Shown here one piece after another: positions 1-6,224 of a stretch of DNA of 6,564 nt; positions within the stretch are counted from its first letter, which is position 1; each line of letters starts with the position of its first letter. The stretch is from the NCBI GenBank assembly GCA_943329505.2, contig CALQED020000069.1, positions 1 to 6,564 of the forward strand, written 5' to 3'. The translations under genes and the position numbers were made by a program. This DNA comes from Polynucleobacter meluiroseus. GTDB taxonomy: Bacteria; Pseudomonadota; Gammaproteobacteria; Burkholderiales; Burkholderiaceae. The notes under the pieces are model-generated. The model was not told where the DNA came from, searched no databases, and saw only the letters and a list, made by a program, of their open reading frames with translations.

Positions 1-1825
1 CCTTAAACAACTCAGCAGTTACCCCGCCCATGCCCACCAAGATCGCCGTACCCAAGGGATCGCGATGCATACCCACCATAAACTCCAAACCACCAGTAGC
101 CATCTCCTGCACTAAAAATTCAGTAATCGTCGAGCCAGATTTCAGCTTCACTTCGCTAGCCATAGTGCCAATTCTGCTAGGCACTTCTGCAATAGAAACA
201 TTGAGTGCCACGCCACCAACTTCGGTCTTGTGGGTAATCTCATGCGACAAAATCTTGATGACCAGCTTTTGACCAAAATCTTGAACAGCATCTAAGTTTG
301 GATTGATGGCCGCTACTACCGCCTCACGCACGCTAGGGATGCCAAAGGCTGAAAACAAATTCTTGGCTTGATACTCATTGAGCGAACCATGTAATGAGGC
401 AATATCGAAATTCTGAGGAAGCTGTGCTTTTGCCCCATCAGGGAACCTCTCATTTTTTAAGCGACTAGCGTGCAACATACTAGTTAAAGCAACGCTACAA
501 CTTTCAGGTTGAGAAAATGCGGGCACACCAAGCTTAGTCATGAGTGCGCCTGCGATGGGAGCATGGGGGCTCACATAGGCAATTACAGGCTTATCACTAC
601 CTTGCATCGAATCGCGAGCAGCGCCGGCCATGAGATCTGGCATCGACAAACTCGAGGAGCCCAAAATCAGGATTAAGGCATCGTAGCTAGGGCTATCTAG
701 TAAAGCACTGATAGCGCCTCGCAATAAATCAGGCTGCAATCCTGCCAAAGTCACATCAATCGGATTGCGATCTAAAACCGCTTGATCGCCAGGCTGTAGG
801 GCACGCAAACGTGCGGCAGTTGCCTCATCTGGGACTGGCGTTTCAAAGCCCCACTCACCCAAGCTATCTGCCACCAAAGTTCCCGCACCACCAGTCGAAG
901 TAAGAATGGCGACACGCTTTCCTTTGAGAATGCGGCCGGAAGACAAGCCAGCCGGAATGTCTAAAAATTCTGAGAAGGTTTTGGCACGAATAATGCCGGT
1001 TTGCTCAAATAAGGCGTCATACATTTTGTCAGCACCGGCCAAAGCGCCCGTATGAGAAATAGCCGCTTTGATACCAGCTTCCGACTTGCCAACCTTATAA
1101 ACCACAATCGGCTTACCAGCCTGCCTTGCCCGTAATGCAGCAGCACGAAATTGTTCAGGATGGCGAATGCTTTCGATATAGAGCACGATCACCTTAGTGC
1201 TCGGATCTTCTACTAAGTAATCGACAAAGTCAGCCAAACTCAGGTCTGCTTCATTGCTGGTCGATACTAATTTAGATAAACCTACTCCACATGCTGTAGC
1301 GCGTGACAATAAAGAACCTAAAATTCCTCCGCTCTGAGATATCACGCTGACAGAACCTTTTGGAAACTCGTCCATCTCGAGAGCGCTACTGGGCGATAAA
1401 GGAATGTCATCAGTAACATTGACCATACCGATAGTGTTAGGGCCCAGAATACGCATCTTGCCTGCAGCAACAAGCAATTGCTCTTGCCGCTTGAGCCCTT
1501 CAGGACCGTGCTCAGCAAATCCGCTAGTCAGTACGATCGCTGCAGGCACACCAAGAGCAGCAAGTTCTTTCACTGCACTTTGCACTTTATCGGTGCCAAC
1601 CATAATGAGCGCGACATCAGGCGCTTCTGGCAAAGAAGCAATGTCTGGATAACACTTTAAGCCCGAAATTTCTTCTACACGAGGATTGACTGGATAAATA
1701 CGACCTTTGAAATGGTGTTTCTGCAAGTAGGCAATCGGCCTTCCAGCAGTCTTCTTGGGGTCTGTCGATGCACCAATGACCGCAATACTGCTGGGTTCCA
1801 TCAGTTTTTGAATTGCCTTACTCAT
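1..1825 (-). CDS. Acetate--CoA ligase family protein (NDP-forming acyl-CoA synthetase), C-terminus beyond window
   Basis: The frame is open from the ATG at 1825-1823 to the left edge: 608 complete codons with no stop. Family members are about 700 residues, so roughly the last 90-100 are missing. Known family role: cytoplasmic, reversible conversion of acyl-CoA plus ADP and phosphate to acid, CoA and ATP through a phosphohistidine. Seen here: an N-terminal CoA-binding Rossmann region with IAVIGAS (residues 14-20); a succinyl-CoA synthetase-like region with SQSGG (163-167); GKSEAG followed by SHTGALAG, whose His258 is the expected phosphorylated histidine; an NPIDVT motif; and an ATP-grasp region starting near residue 484 (NEYQAK), with VIKI around Lys524, THKTEVGGV, and DPLGTAILVGMGG close to the edge. 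AAGG lies 7 bases before the ATG. The start is 28 bases after the crotonase-family gene, so the two are probably co-transcribed. The fused alpha-beta arrangement matches single-chain enzymes. The acyl substrate is unknown; the family assignment is secure. Confidence 0.93.
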   Translation of the reverse strand, partial: MSKAIQKLMEPSSIAVIGASTDPKKTAGRPIAYLQKHHFKGRIYPVNPRVEEISGLKCYPDIASLPEAPDVALIMVGTDKVQSAVKELAALGVPAAIVLTSGFAEHGPEGLKRQEQLLVAAGKMRILGPNTIGMVNVTDDIPLSPSSALEMDEFPKGSVSVISQSGGILGSLLSRATACGVGLSKLVSTSNEADLSLADFVDYLVEDPSTKVIVLYIESIRHPEQFRAAALRARQAGKPIVVYKVGKSEAGIKAAISHTGALAGADKMYDALFEQTGIIRAKTFSEFLDIPAGLSSGRILKGKRVAILTSTGGAGTLVADSLGEWGFETPVPDEATAARLRALQPGDQAVLDRNPIDVTLAGLQPDLLRGAISALLDSPSYDALILILGSSSLSMPDLMAGAARDSMQGSDKPVIAYVSPHAPIAGALMTKLGVPAFSQPESCSVALTSMLHASRLKNERFPDGAKAQLPQNFDIASLHGSLNEYQAKNLFSAFGIPSVREAVVAAINPNLDAVQDFGQKLVIKILSHEITHKTEVGGVALNVSIAEVPSRIGTMASEVKLKSGSTITEFLVQEMATGGLEFMVGMHRDPLGTAILVGMGGVTAELFK

Positions 1826-1853
1826 TGATCTGCCTTGTACAGGATTGATTTAA

Positions 1854-2654
1854 TTATTTATTAGCTTTGGCAGCAGCTGCTTTTTCTAAGAACGCCATCA
1901 CTGCATCGCGGTGTTCGGTGCTGGTATAGCAAATTCCCTGTGCTTGACTACCTTGGGAAAATATTTGCGCCGCACTAGTTTCAAAGGTTTGGTTGAGAAT
2001 GGTTTTGCCTAAAGCCAGGGCGGTAGCCGAACCTTTACTAAGCTCTTTTGCCCACGCTTGCGCATCAGTAACTAAAGATTCTGACTTGCTGACTCTATCT
2101 ACGAGCCCAATTGCAACAGCTTCTTCAAGCTCTACTTTTCTACCAGAAAAAATGAGCTCTTTTGCTTTTACCAGGCCCACACGTCTTGGCAAGAAATACA
2201 TACCACCGCCATCGGGAATAATGCCGCGATGAATATAAGACCAAGTGAAATTGGCATGTTCGTTAGCCACAATAAAATCACAGGCCAATGCGGTATCAGC
2301 ACCTAGGCCAGATGCTGAACCATTAACGGCTGCAATGGTCGGCTTGGGCATAGTGTGCAACAAGGAAATCGCATGATGTACCCGCTGTTGGCGATGCCAG
2401 CCGTTATAGGCAACCTCGCCAGCAGGTGCCTGCATACGCTTTTCCATGCCGGCAATATCTCCACCCGCACAAAAACCTTTGCCATTTCCTGTTAATACCA
2501 GCGCCCGAATAGCCTTATCTGCTGCCACCCTTTCGAGGGCCTCAATCAATTCAGTGCGCATGTCATCGCTCATGGCATTGCGCTTTTCCGGTCTATTGAG
2601 ATATAGGGTGGCAATGCCCTCTTCAGTTTTTAATTCAATGAATTTAGAAGTCAT
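1854..2654 (-). CDS. Enoyl-CoA hydratase/isomerase (crotonase) family protein
   Basis: This is a 266-residue protein, the usual length for a single-domain crotonase. Family members bind acyl-CoA in the cytoplasm and stabilise an enolate in an oxyanion hole, catalysing hydration, isomerisation or related reactions. Visible motifs are NRPEKRNAM (20-28), the first oxyanion-hole segment GKGFCAGGDI (58-67), the second segment NGSASGLGAD (111-120), then ALACDF, GIIPDGGGMYFLPRRVG (144-160) and GLVDRV (183-188). By motif alignment with classical enoyl-CoA hydratase, the two catalytic glutamates are replaced: Asp120 stands at the Glu144 position and Tyr140 at the Glu164 position. The PDGGG segment with Asp148 resembles PaaG-like isomerases, so the reaction may not be simple hydration. 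The ATG at 2654 is supported by AAGGGA 6 bases upstream. The gene lies 44 bases after the binding-protein gene and 28 bases before the synthetase gene. Family confident, reaction and substrate unknown. Confidence 0.93.
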   Translation of the reverse strand: MTSKFIELKTEEGIATLYLNRPEKRNAMSDDMRTELIEALERVAADKAIRALVLTGNGKGFCAGGDIAGMEKRMQAPAGEVAYNGWHRQQRVHHAISLLHTMPKPTIAAVNGSASGLGADTALACDFIVANEHANFTWSYIHRGIIPDGGGMYFLPRRVGLVKAKELIFSGRKVELEEAVAIGLVDRVSKSESLVTDAQAWAKELSKGSATALALGKTILNQTFETSAAQIFSQGSQAQGICYTSTEHRDAVMAFLEKAAAAKANK

Positions 2655-2698
2655 ACTGATTCCCTTGGGAAATGGATTCTGGAAAGTAGTCTAAGGAA

Positions 2699-3685
2699 CT
2701 AGTCTGGTGCGATGTTGGCGCTTTTAATCACCGCACGCCAACGCAACTCTTCCGCCTTAACAAACTTAGCGAAATCTTCTGGGCTACCCGTTTTAATCAT
2801 TAAGCCCTCGCTCTCTACCCGAGTTTTAAAAGCCTGTGTTTGAGCAGCCTTTTTAATAGAGGCGTTGAGTTTATTAATGACGCTCGGAGGAGTTCCTGCA
2901 GGAGCGTAGTAGCCATACCAACTTCCTGCTGAGTATCCTGGTACCCCGCTTTCAGCAACAGTAGGCAACTTAGCCAACTGTGGCGTAGTCGAGCGTGCTG
3001 GTGTTGTCACTGCAAGCGCGCGTAATTTTCCTGAATCAACCAAGCTACCTACTGCAGAAGCAGTGGCAAACATCACATCAACTTGACCACCAATGACATC
3101 CGTTAAGGCTGGTCCAGCACCTTTATAAGGTACATGAGTCAGTTTCGTACCTGCTAAAGAATTGAATAACTCTCCCGCAAGATGCGCTGAAGTGCCGCCG
3201 CCTTGTGAGGCATAAGATAGTTTTCCAGGGTTCGCTTTTGCATCGAGTAAAAATTCTTGAAATGTTTTGTAGGGGCTCTCTGCTGAAACTACTACGACAT
3301 TCGGAGAAACGCCAACCAAGATCACTGGTGCAAAGTCTTTATCTTGGGAATAAGGTAACTTCGTTTTTAAGCTTGGATTAACCGCGTGTGCAAGTGTAGC
3401 CACCACTAAGGTGTAACCATCGGCTGGACTTTTTGCCAATGCCTCTGTTCCAACCATGGTGCTACCACCGGGTTTGTTATCGATCACAATAGGCTGGCCC
3501 AAGTCATCAGACATCGCCACTCCCAAGGTTCTCGCCACTAAATCTGTACCACCGCCAGGAGAAAAAGGAACAATGACTTTAATCGGCTTATCAGGGTAGG
3601 CAGCGAGTGCGCTAGAGCCCAGCAAGGCCAAAAATAAGCCGCTGATGACAGTAAGGCGTTTCATGATCAAGGGAAAAGAAAACAC
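2699..3685 (-). CDS. Tripartite tricarboxylate transporter substrate-binding protein (Bug/TctC family)
   Basis: This 328-residue protein is an exported periplasmic binding protein of the Bug/TctC family, which captures small carboxylates and related compounds. The N-terminus has a basic MKR followed by a hydrophobic stretch (residues 11-24) and an SALA|AYPDKPI junction near residue 28, a typical signal peptidase I site. Family hallmarks follow: KVIVPFSPGGGTDLVAR (36-52), NKPGGSTMVGTEALAKSPADGYTL (70-93), a HVPYKGAGPALTDVIGGQVDVMF segment (184-206), and YYAPAGTPPSVINKLN near 259-273. The length is normal. I chose the GTG at 3685 because GGAG sits 6 bases upstream; the alternative ATG at 3664 (residue 8) has no well-placed site but would give a more standard signal peptide. 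No TctA or TctB membrane partner is in the window, which is common for the many orphan Bug proteins of Burkholderiales. It is the first gene of the probable minus-strand operon. Ligand unknown. Confidence 0.93.
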   Translation of the reverse strand: MFSFPLIMKRLTVISGLFLALLGSSALAAYPDKPIKVIVPFSPGGGTDLVARTLGVAMSDDLGQPIVIDNKPGGSTMVGTEALAKSPADGYTLVVATLAHAVNPSLKTKLPYSQDKDFAPVILVGVSPNVVVVSAESPYKTFQEFLLDAKANPGKLSYASQGGGTSAHLAGELFNSLAGTKLTHVPYKGAGPALTDVIGGQVDVMFATASAVGSLVDSGKLRALAVTTPARSTTPQLAKLPTVAESGVPGYSAGSWYGYYAPAGTPPSVINKLNASIKKAAQTQAFKTRVESEGLMIKTGSPEDFAKFVKAEELRWRAVIKSANIAPD

Positions 3686-3768
3686 AGCAATCTCCAGAGG
3701 GTTTTGATATTAGGTAAGGAAGAAGTATCCCCCATCCCTACTGGGAATGTATGGTCTAATTCCACTAG
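3686..3768. promoter_or_regulatory. Divergent promoter region between the Bug operon and the IclR gene
   Basis: This 83-base gap must hold the promoters for both the minus-strand catabolic set and the plus-strand regulator, unless transcripts enter from elsewhere. No strong sigma-70 match stands out. On the plus strand, TTGATA (3704-3709) followed after 16 bases by TATCCC is a weak pair. On the minus strand, GATACT (complement of AGTATC near 3724-3729) is a weak -10 with no convincing -35. The arrangement, a regulator divergent from its likely target operon, is common for IclR-family genes and suggests shared control. The role follows from gene orientation; the exact promoters are not resolved. 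Confidence 0.55.
3692..3695 (-). promoter_or_regulatory. Ribosome-binding site deciding the GTG start of the Bug/TctC gene
   Basis: On the minus strand GGAG lies 6 bases before the GTG at 3685-3683. It is 27 bases from the in-frame ATG at 3664-3662, which has only a pyrimidine-rich run in front of it. This favours GTG initiation and a seven-residue extension of the signal peptide. This is a judgement from spacing alone. Confidence 0.6.
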
Positions 3769-3782
3769 ATGGAATCCAGTAG
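3738..3782. promoter_or_regulatory. Candidate IclR-type operator: nested inverted repeats over the regulator's start codon
   Basis: Three copies of one half-site are visible: GGAAT (3744-3748), ATTCC (3759-3763) and GGAAT (3771-3775). The last two form the inverted repeat ATTCCA-CTAGA-TGGAAT (3759-3775), which includes the ATG at 3769. A wider perfect 7-base inverted repeat, CTACTGG (3738-3744) and CCAGTAG (3776-3782), encloses the group. The E. coli IclR operator is built from TGGAAA/TTTCCA half-sites, so the TGGAAT/ATTCCA arms are of a comparable kind, although the spacing differs. The site would suit autoregulation of the IclR gene and control of the divergent operon. The repeats are seen directly; the operator role is inferred. 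Confidence 0.5.
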
Positions 3783-4533
3783 ACCCACCTCCAAACTCAA
3801 TCGCTCCCTAGAGAGGGGGATGGAGATTTTGCGCTGTTTTAAGCCTGGCATGAACTTGCTTGGTAATAGCGAAATTGCCGAGCGGACTGGCTTACCCCCT
3901 TCCACCATTAGTCGACTGACCCAAACCTTAGTGCTAGCTGGATTTTTAGAGCACGACAAACAACGCTCTGCTTATCGCCTAGCACCAACTGTCTTAAGTC
4001 TTGGTCATGCTTATAAAACGAGCTCGAATGAATTAAAGATTGCTGAACCACTTATGCGTCAGGCATCTGAAAAACATAAACTGAATGTGGGCCTGGCAGT
4101 AGCGGATCGTCTTGATATGGTCTATCTTGAATCGGTTCGCTACAACAAGAATGTAGCCTTGCGTGCGGTAGCAGCTGGACAACGTGTGCCGATCGAGAGA
4201 ACCTCCTTGGGGCTGGCATGGATTGCCCGCCTCGATGCTCAGTCACAAGAAAATATTCTGAACGATTTAAGAAAACAAAAAATCAAAAATTGGGCTGCGA
4301 TTGAAAAAGATATTCGCCAAGCGATTGCATCAATTGAAAAGAAATCTTATTGCCAGGCATCATGGCTTCCCGAGATTTCCGCAATCTCCACTACCGTAAG
4401 CCTGCCTCAGGGGCGCTTCGCTTCCTTAAACTTTAGCTCCCCTGCAGAAAGCAACTTAAATAAGGTGCTTGAGGCCTATTCTGTTCATCTCCTAGAATTA
4501 AGGGATAAGATCGAAGCTGAGATAAAGCAATGA
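3769..4533 (+). CDS. IclR-family transcriptional regulator
   Basis: The 254-residue protein has the usual IclR length and layout. The N-terminal winged helix-turn-helix begins at LNRSLERGMEILRCF (10-24) and continues through NSEIAERTGLPPSTISRLTQTLVLAGFLE (33-61) to a wing with YRLAPTVLSLGHAY (69-82). The C-terminal ligand-binding domain follows, with LDMVYLESVR (115-124), GQRVPIERTSLGLAWIA (137-153) and the segment SYCQASWLPEISAISTTVSLPQGRFASLNFSSPA near 193-226. That last segment resembles the version found in many Burkholderiales IclR proteins, where GFC commonly replaces SYC. An in-frame TAG immediately precedes the ATG at 3769, so this is the earliest ATG start; the next, at 3820, would remove part of the conserved N-terminus. 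No clear ribosome-binding site precedes 3769. The gene is divergent from the Bug operon, its likely target, and 40 bases upstream of the transporter gene. The effector is unknown. Confidence 0.93.
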   Translation: MESSRPTSKLNRSLERGMEILRCFKPGMNLLGNSEIAERTGLPPSTISRLTQTLVLAGFLEHDKQRSAYRLAPTVLSLGHAYKTSSNELKIAEPLMRQASEKHKLNVGLAVADRLDMVYLESVRYNKNVALRAVAAGQRVPIERTSLGLAWIARLDAQSQENILNDLRKQKIKNWAAIEKDIRQAIASIEKKSYCQASWLPEISAISTTVSLPQGRFASLNFSSPAESNLNKVLEAYSVHLLELRDKIEAEIKQ

Positions 4534-4573
4534 CCCCCTTCAAAATAGACCCCATCCTTGACGCCGATCTGCA

Positions 4574-6187
4574 GTGATTAAACGAAAACCTTCCGGCAAA
4601 ACACACAGCCCTGAGGGGTTGCTAGCCCCCTTAAGGCATAAAGTTTTTCGCTCGCTATGGTTTGTTTGGCTAACAGCCAATATTTGTATGTGGATGAATG
4701 ATGTAGCTGCAGCATGGACAATGGCCTCATTGACTCAATCTGCAATGCTCATTGCATTGGTTCAAACTGCATCCAGCCTGCCAGTTTTATTGTTAGGCGT
4801 CCCTAGTGGTGCACTAGCTGACATTATTAATCGCAAGCAATACTTTTTCTTTGCACAAATGTGGCTTGCGGTAAATGCAACTGCACTAACCCTCATCACA
4901 GTCGCTGGAGCTCTGAATCCATATTTATTATTGTTTCTCACTTTTACGAATGGCATTGGTTTAGCGATGCGCTGGCCCATCTTTGCCGCCATCGTTCCCG
5001 AAGTGGTCCCTCGAGAAACACTTTCATCGGCTCTTGCACTCAATGCCATAGCCATGAATACCTCACGCATTATTGGCCCCCTTACCGCCGGCGCGATTAT
5101 TGCCGCAGCGGGTAGCAAATATGTATTCGTTTTGAATATGATCCTCTCAGTGATTGCCATGGTAGTGGTAATGCGCTGGAAATATCAAGGTTATGTCAGC
5201 ACCTTACCAGGTGAGCGTTTTGTTGGTGCGATGCGAGTAGGAATGCAATACATCTGGCAATCTAGTCGTATGAAAAATATTATTTTGCGGGCGTTTTTAT
5301 TTTTCTTTCAATCTACCGGTTTAATTGCCTTACTTCCAGTGATTACTAAAGAGCACTTTGGGGGTGATGCTGATACATTCACTCTGCTACTCGCATGCCT
5401 TGGACTGGGCGCAATCATTGCGGGCACTCGCTTACCTTATTTGAAGAAGCGCTTCGATCTTGGCGATCTAATGAACTATGGCCTCATCGTTTTAAGCCTG
5501 GCAACCACCGGCGTAGTCTTGGCAGAAAATCTTTGGCTAGCATCTGCTTTGATGATGGTTTGTGGTGCAGCCTGGATCTCTTTTGCAAACTCCCTGACTA
5601 ATTCAGCGCAACTCACACTACCGGGATGGGTACGTGCGCGCGGTATGTCTATTTATCAAATGGGTCTTATGGGTGGTAGCGCCTCGGGCGCAGCCGTCTG
5701 GGGGATCCTTGCCGACGAATTTGGTGTTGTTATCAGTATTGTGTTGAGCTCAATATTTGGATTGCTGGTAGTTTTTTTAGTGCGCAGACATCGGATTGAT
5801 AATCACCCGCTAGAAGATTTAAGTCCTGTATGCCCAATTGAGCGTCCCCTCCATACTCCTGATATTGATTTACACGCTGGCCCCGTAATCATCTCCATTG
5901 AATATAAAACGCTTCCAGAGAAGGCTGATGAGTTTAAAAAACTCATGGCTAAAGCCAGAAAATCACGCCTAAGACAAGGCGCACTTTCATGGAGCCTGTT
6001 TCAAGATACAGAACACCCTGGAAAATTTGTCGAAGACTATGTTTTTGAAACCTGGGCGGATTATTTACGTAGATTTGACCGCTTCACAGCCGAGGATCTC
6101 AAAATGCAAGAGGAGCGTCATCGCTACCATATTGATGCGCAACCGCCCAAAATTACGAGACGCGTAGCCGCTACCATCAAGGATTAA
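4574..6187 (+). CDS. MFS transporter of the MFS_3 (EntS-like) type with C-terminal soluble domain
   Basis: This is a 537-residue inner-membrane protein. About twelve hydrophobic segments can be placed roughly at residues 28-50, 57-80, 91-112, 114-140, 157-178, 182-201, 235-257, 268-288, 300-318, 320-342, 360-382 and 385-404. The MFS loop 2-3 signature appears as GALADIINRK (79-88), with a partner GILADEFG (377-384) in the second half. After the last helix comes a hydrophilic tail of about 130 residues, with IISIEYKTLPEKADEFKKLM (439-458), GALSWSLFQD (469-478), FVEDYVFETWADYLRRFDRF (485-504) and RHRYHIDAQPPK (515-526). It resembles the ABM/EthD-like ferredoxin fold known at the end of MFS_3 proteins. 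Family relatives include exporters such as EntS; the cargo here is unknown. The start is GTG at 4574, since an in-frame TGA lies at 4559 and the first ATG falls inside helix 1. No good ribosome-binding site is seen. Probably co-transcribed with the IclR gene. Confidence 0.9.
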   Translation: MIKRKPSGKTHSPEGLLAPLRHKVFRSLWFVWLTANICMWMNDVAAAWTMASLTQSAMLIALVQTASSLPVLLLGVPSGALADIINRKQYFFFAQMWLAVNATALTLITVAGALNPYLLLFLTFTNGIGLAMRWPIFAAIVPEVVPRETLSSALALNAIAMNTSRIIGPLTAGAIIAAAGSKYVFVLNMILSVIAMVVVMRWKYQGYVSTLPGERFVGAMRVGMQYIWQSSRMKNIILRAFLFFFQSTGLIALLPVITKEHFGGDADTFTLLLACLGLGAIIAGTRLPYLKKRFDLGDLMNYGLIVLSLATTGVVLAENLWLASALMMVCGAAWISFANSLTNSAQLTLPGWVRARGMSIYQMGLMGGSASGAAVWGILADEFGVVISIVLSSIFGLLVVFLVRRHRIDNHPLEDLSPVCPIERPLHTPDIDLHAGPVIISIEYKTLPEKADEFKKLMAKARKSRLRQGALSWSLFQDTEHPGKFVEDYVFETWADYLRRFDRFTAEDLKMQEERHRYHIDAQPPKITRRVAATIKD

Positions 6188-6224
6188 TCTCGCTTTATTC
6201 CTGACGCCCAAGTTCCTAGATGGT
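6188..6224. other. Convergent intergenic gap without visible terminator
   Basis: Only 37 bases separate the stop of the transporter gene from the stop of the oppositely oriented CoA-transferase gene. I find no GC-rich hairpin followed by a T run on either strand. Termination may be Rho-dependent or the two transcripts may overlap. Confidence 0.4.

Noticed and set aside
30..272. 80-codon plus-strand frame near the left edge
   Set aside because: It lies opposite the ATP-grasp region of the synthetase, whose motifs are intact. Nothing supports it as a gene.
961..1146. Possible frameshift or broken gene in 1-1825, because the other frames show short open stretches there
   Set aside because: Translating the minus strand from 1825 shows one continuous frame with all expected motifs to the window edge. 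The gene is simply cut by the edge, not broken.
1404..1660. Two overlapping plus-strand frames of 82 and 60 codons inside the acyl-CoA synthetase gene
   Set aside because: They are opposite to a confidently identified coding frame and show low-complexity Ser/Ala/Thr-rich composition with no recognisable domain.
2660..2671. Inverted repeat TTCCC-TT-GGGAA between the Bug and crotonase genes
   Set aside because: The two-base loop is too short for a stable terminator hairpin and there is no T run. The minus-strand AAGGGA part is better explained as the ribosome-binding site of the crotonase gene.
4762..5160. 132-codon open frame on the minus strand inside the MFS gene
   Set aside because: It is antisense to a membrane-protein gene with clear MFS features, has no family-like motifs and no ribosome-binding site. 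It is a shadow frame.
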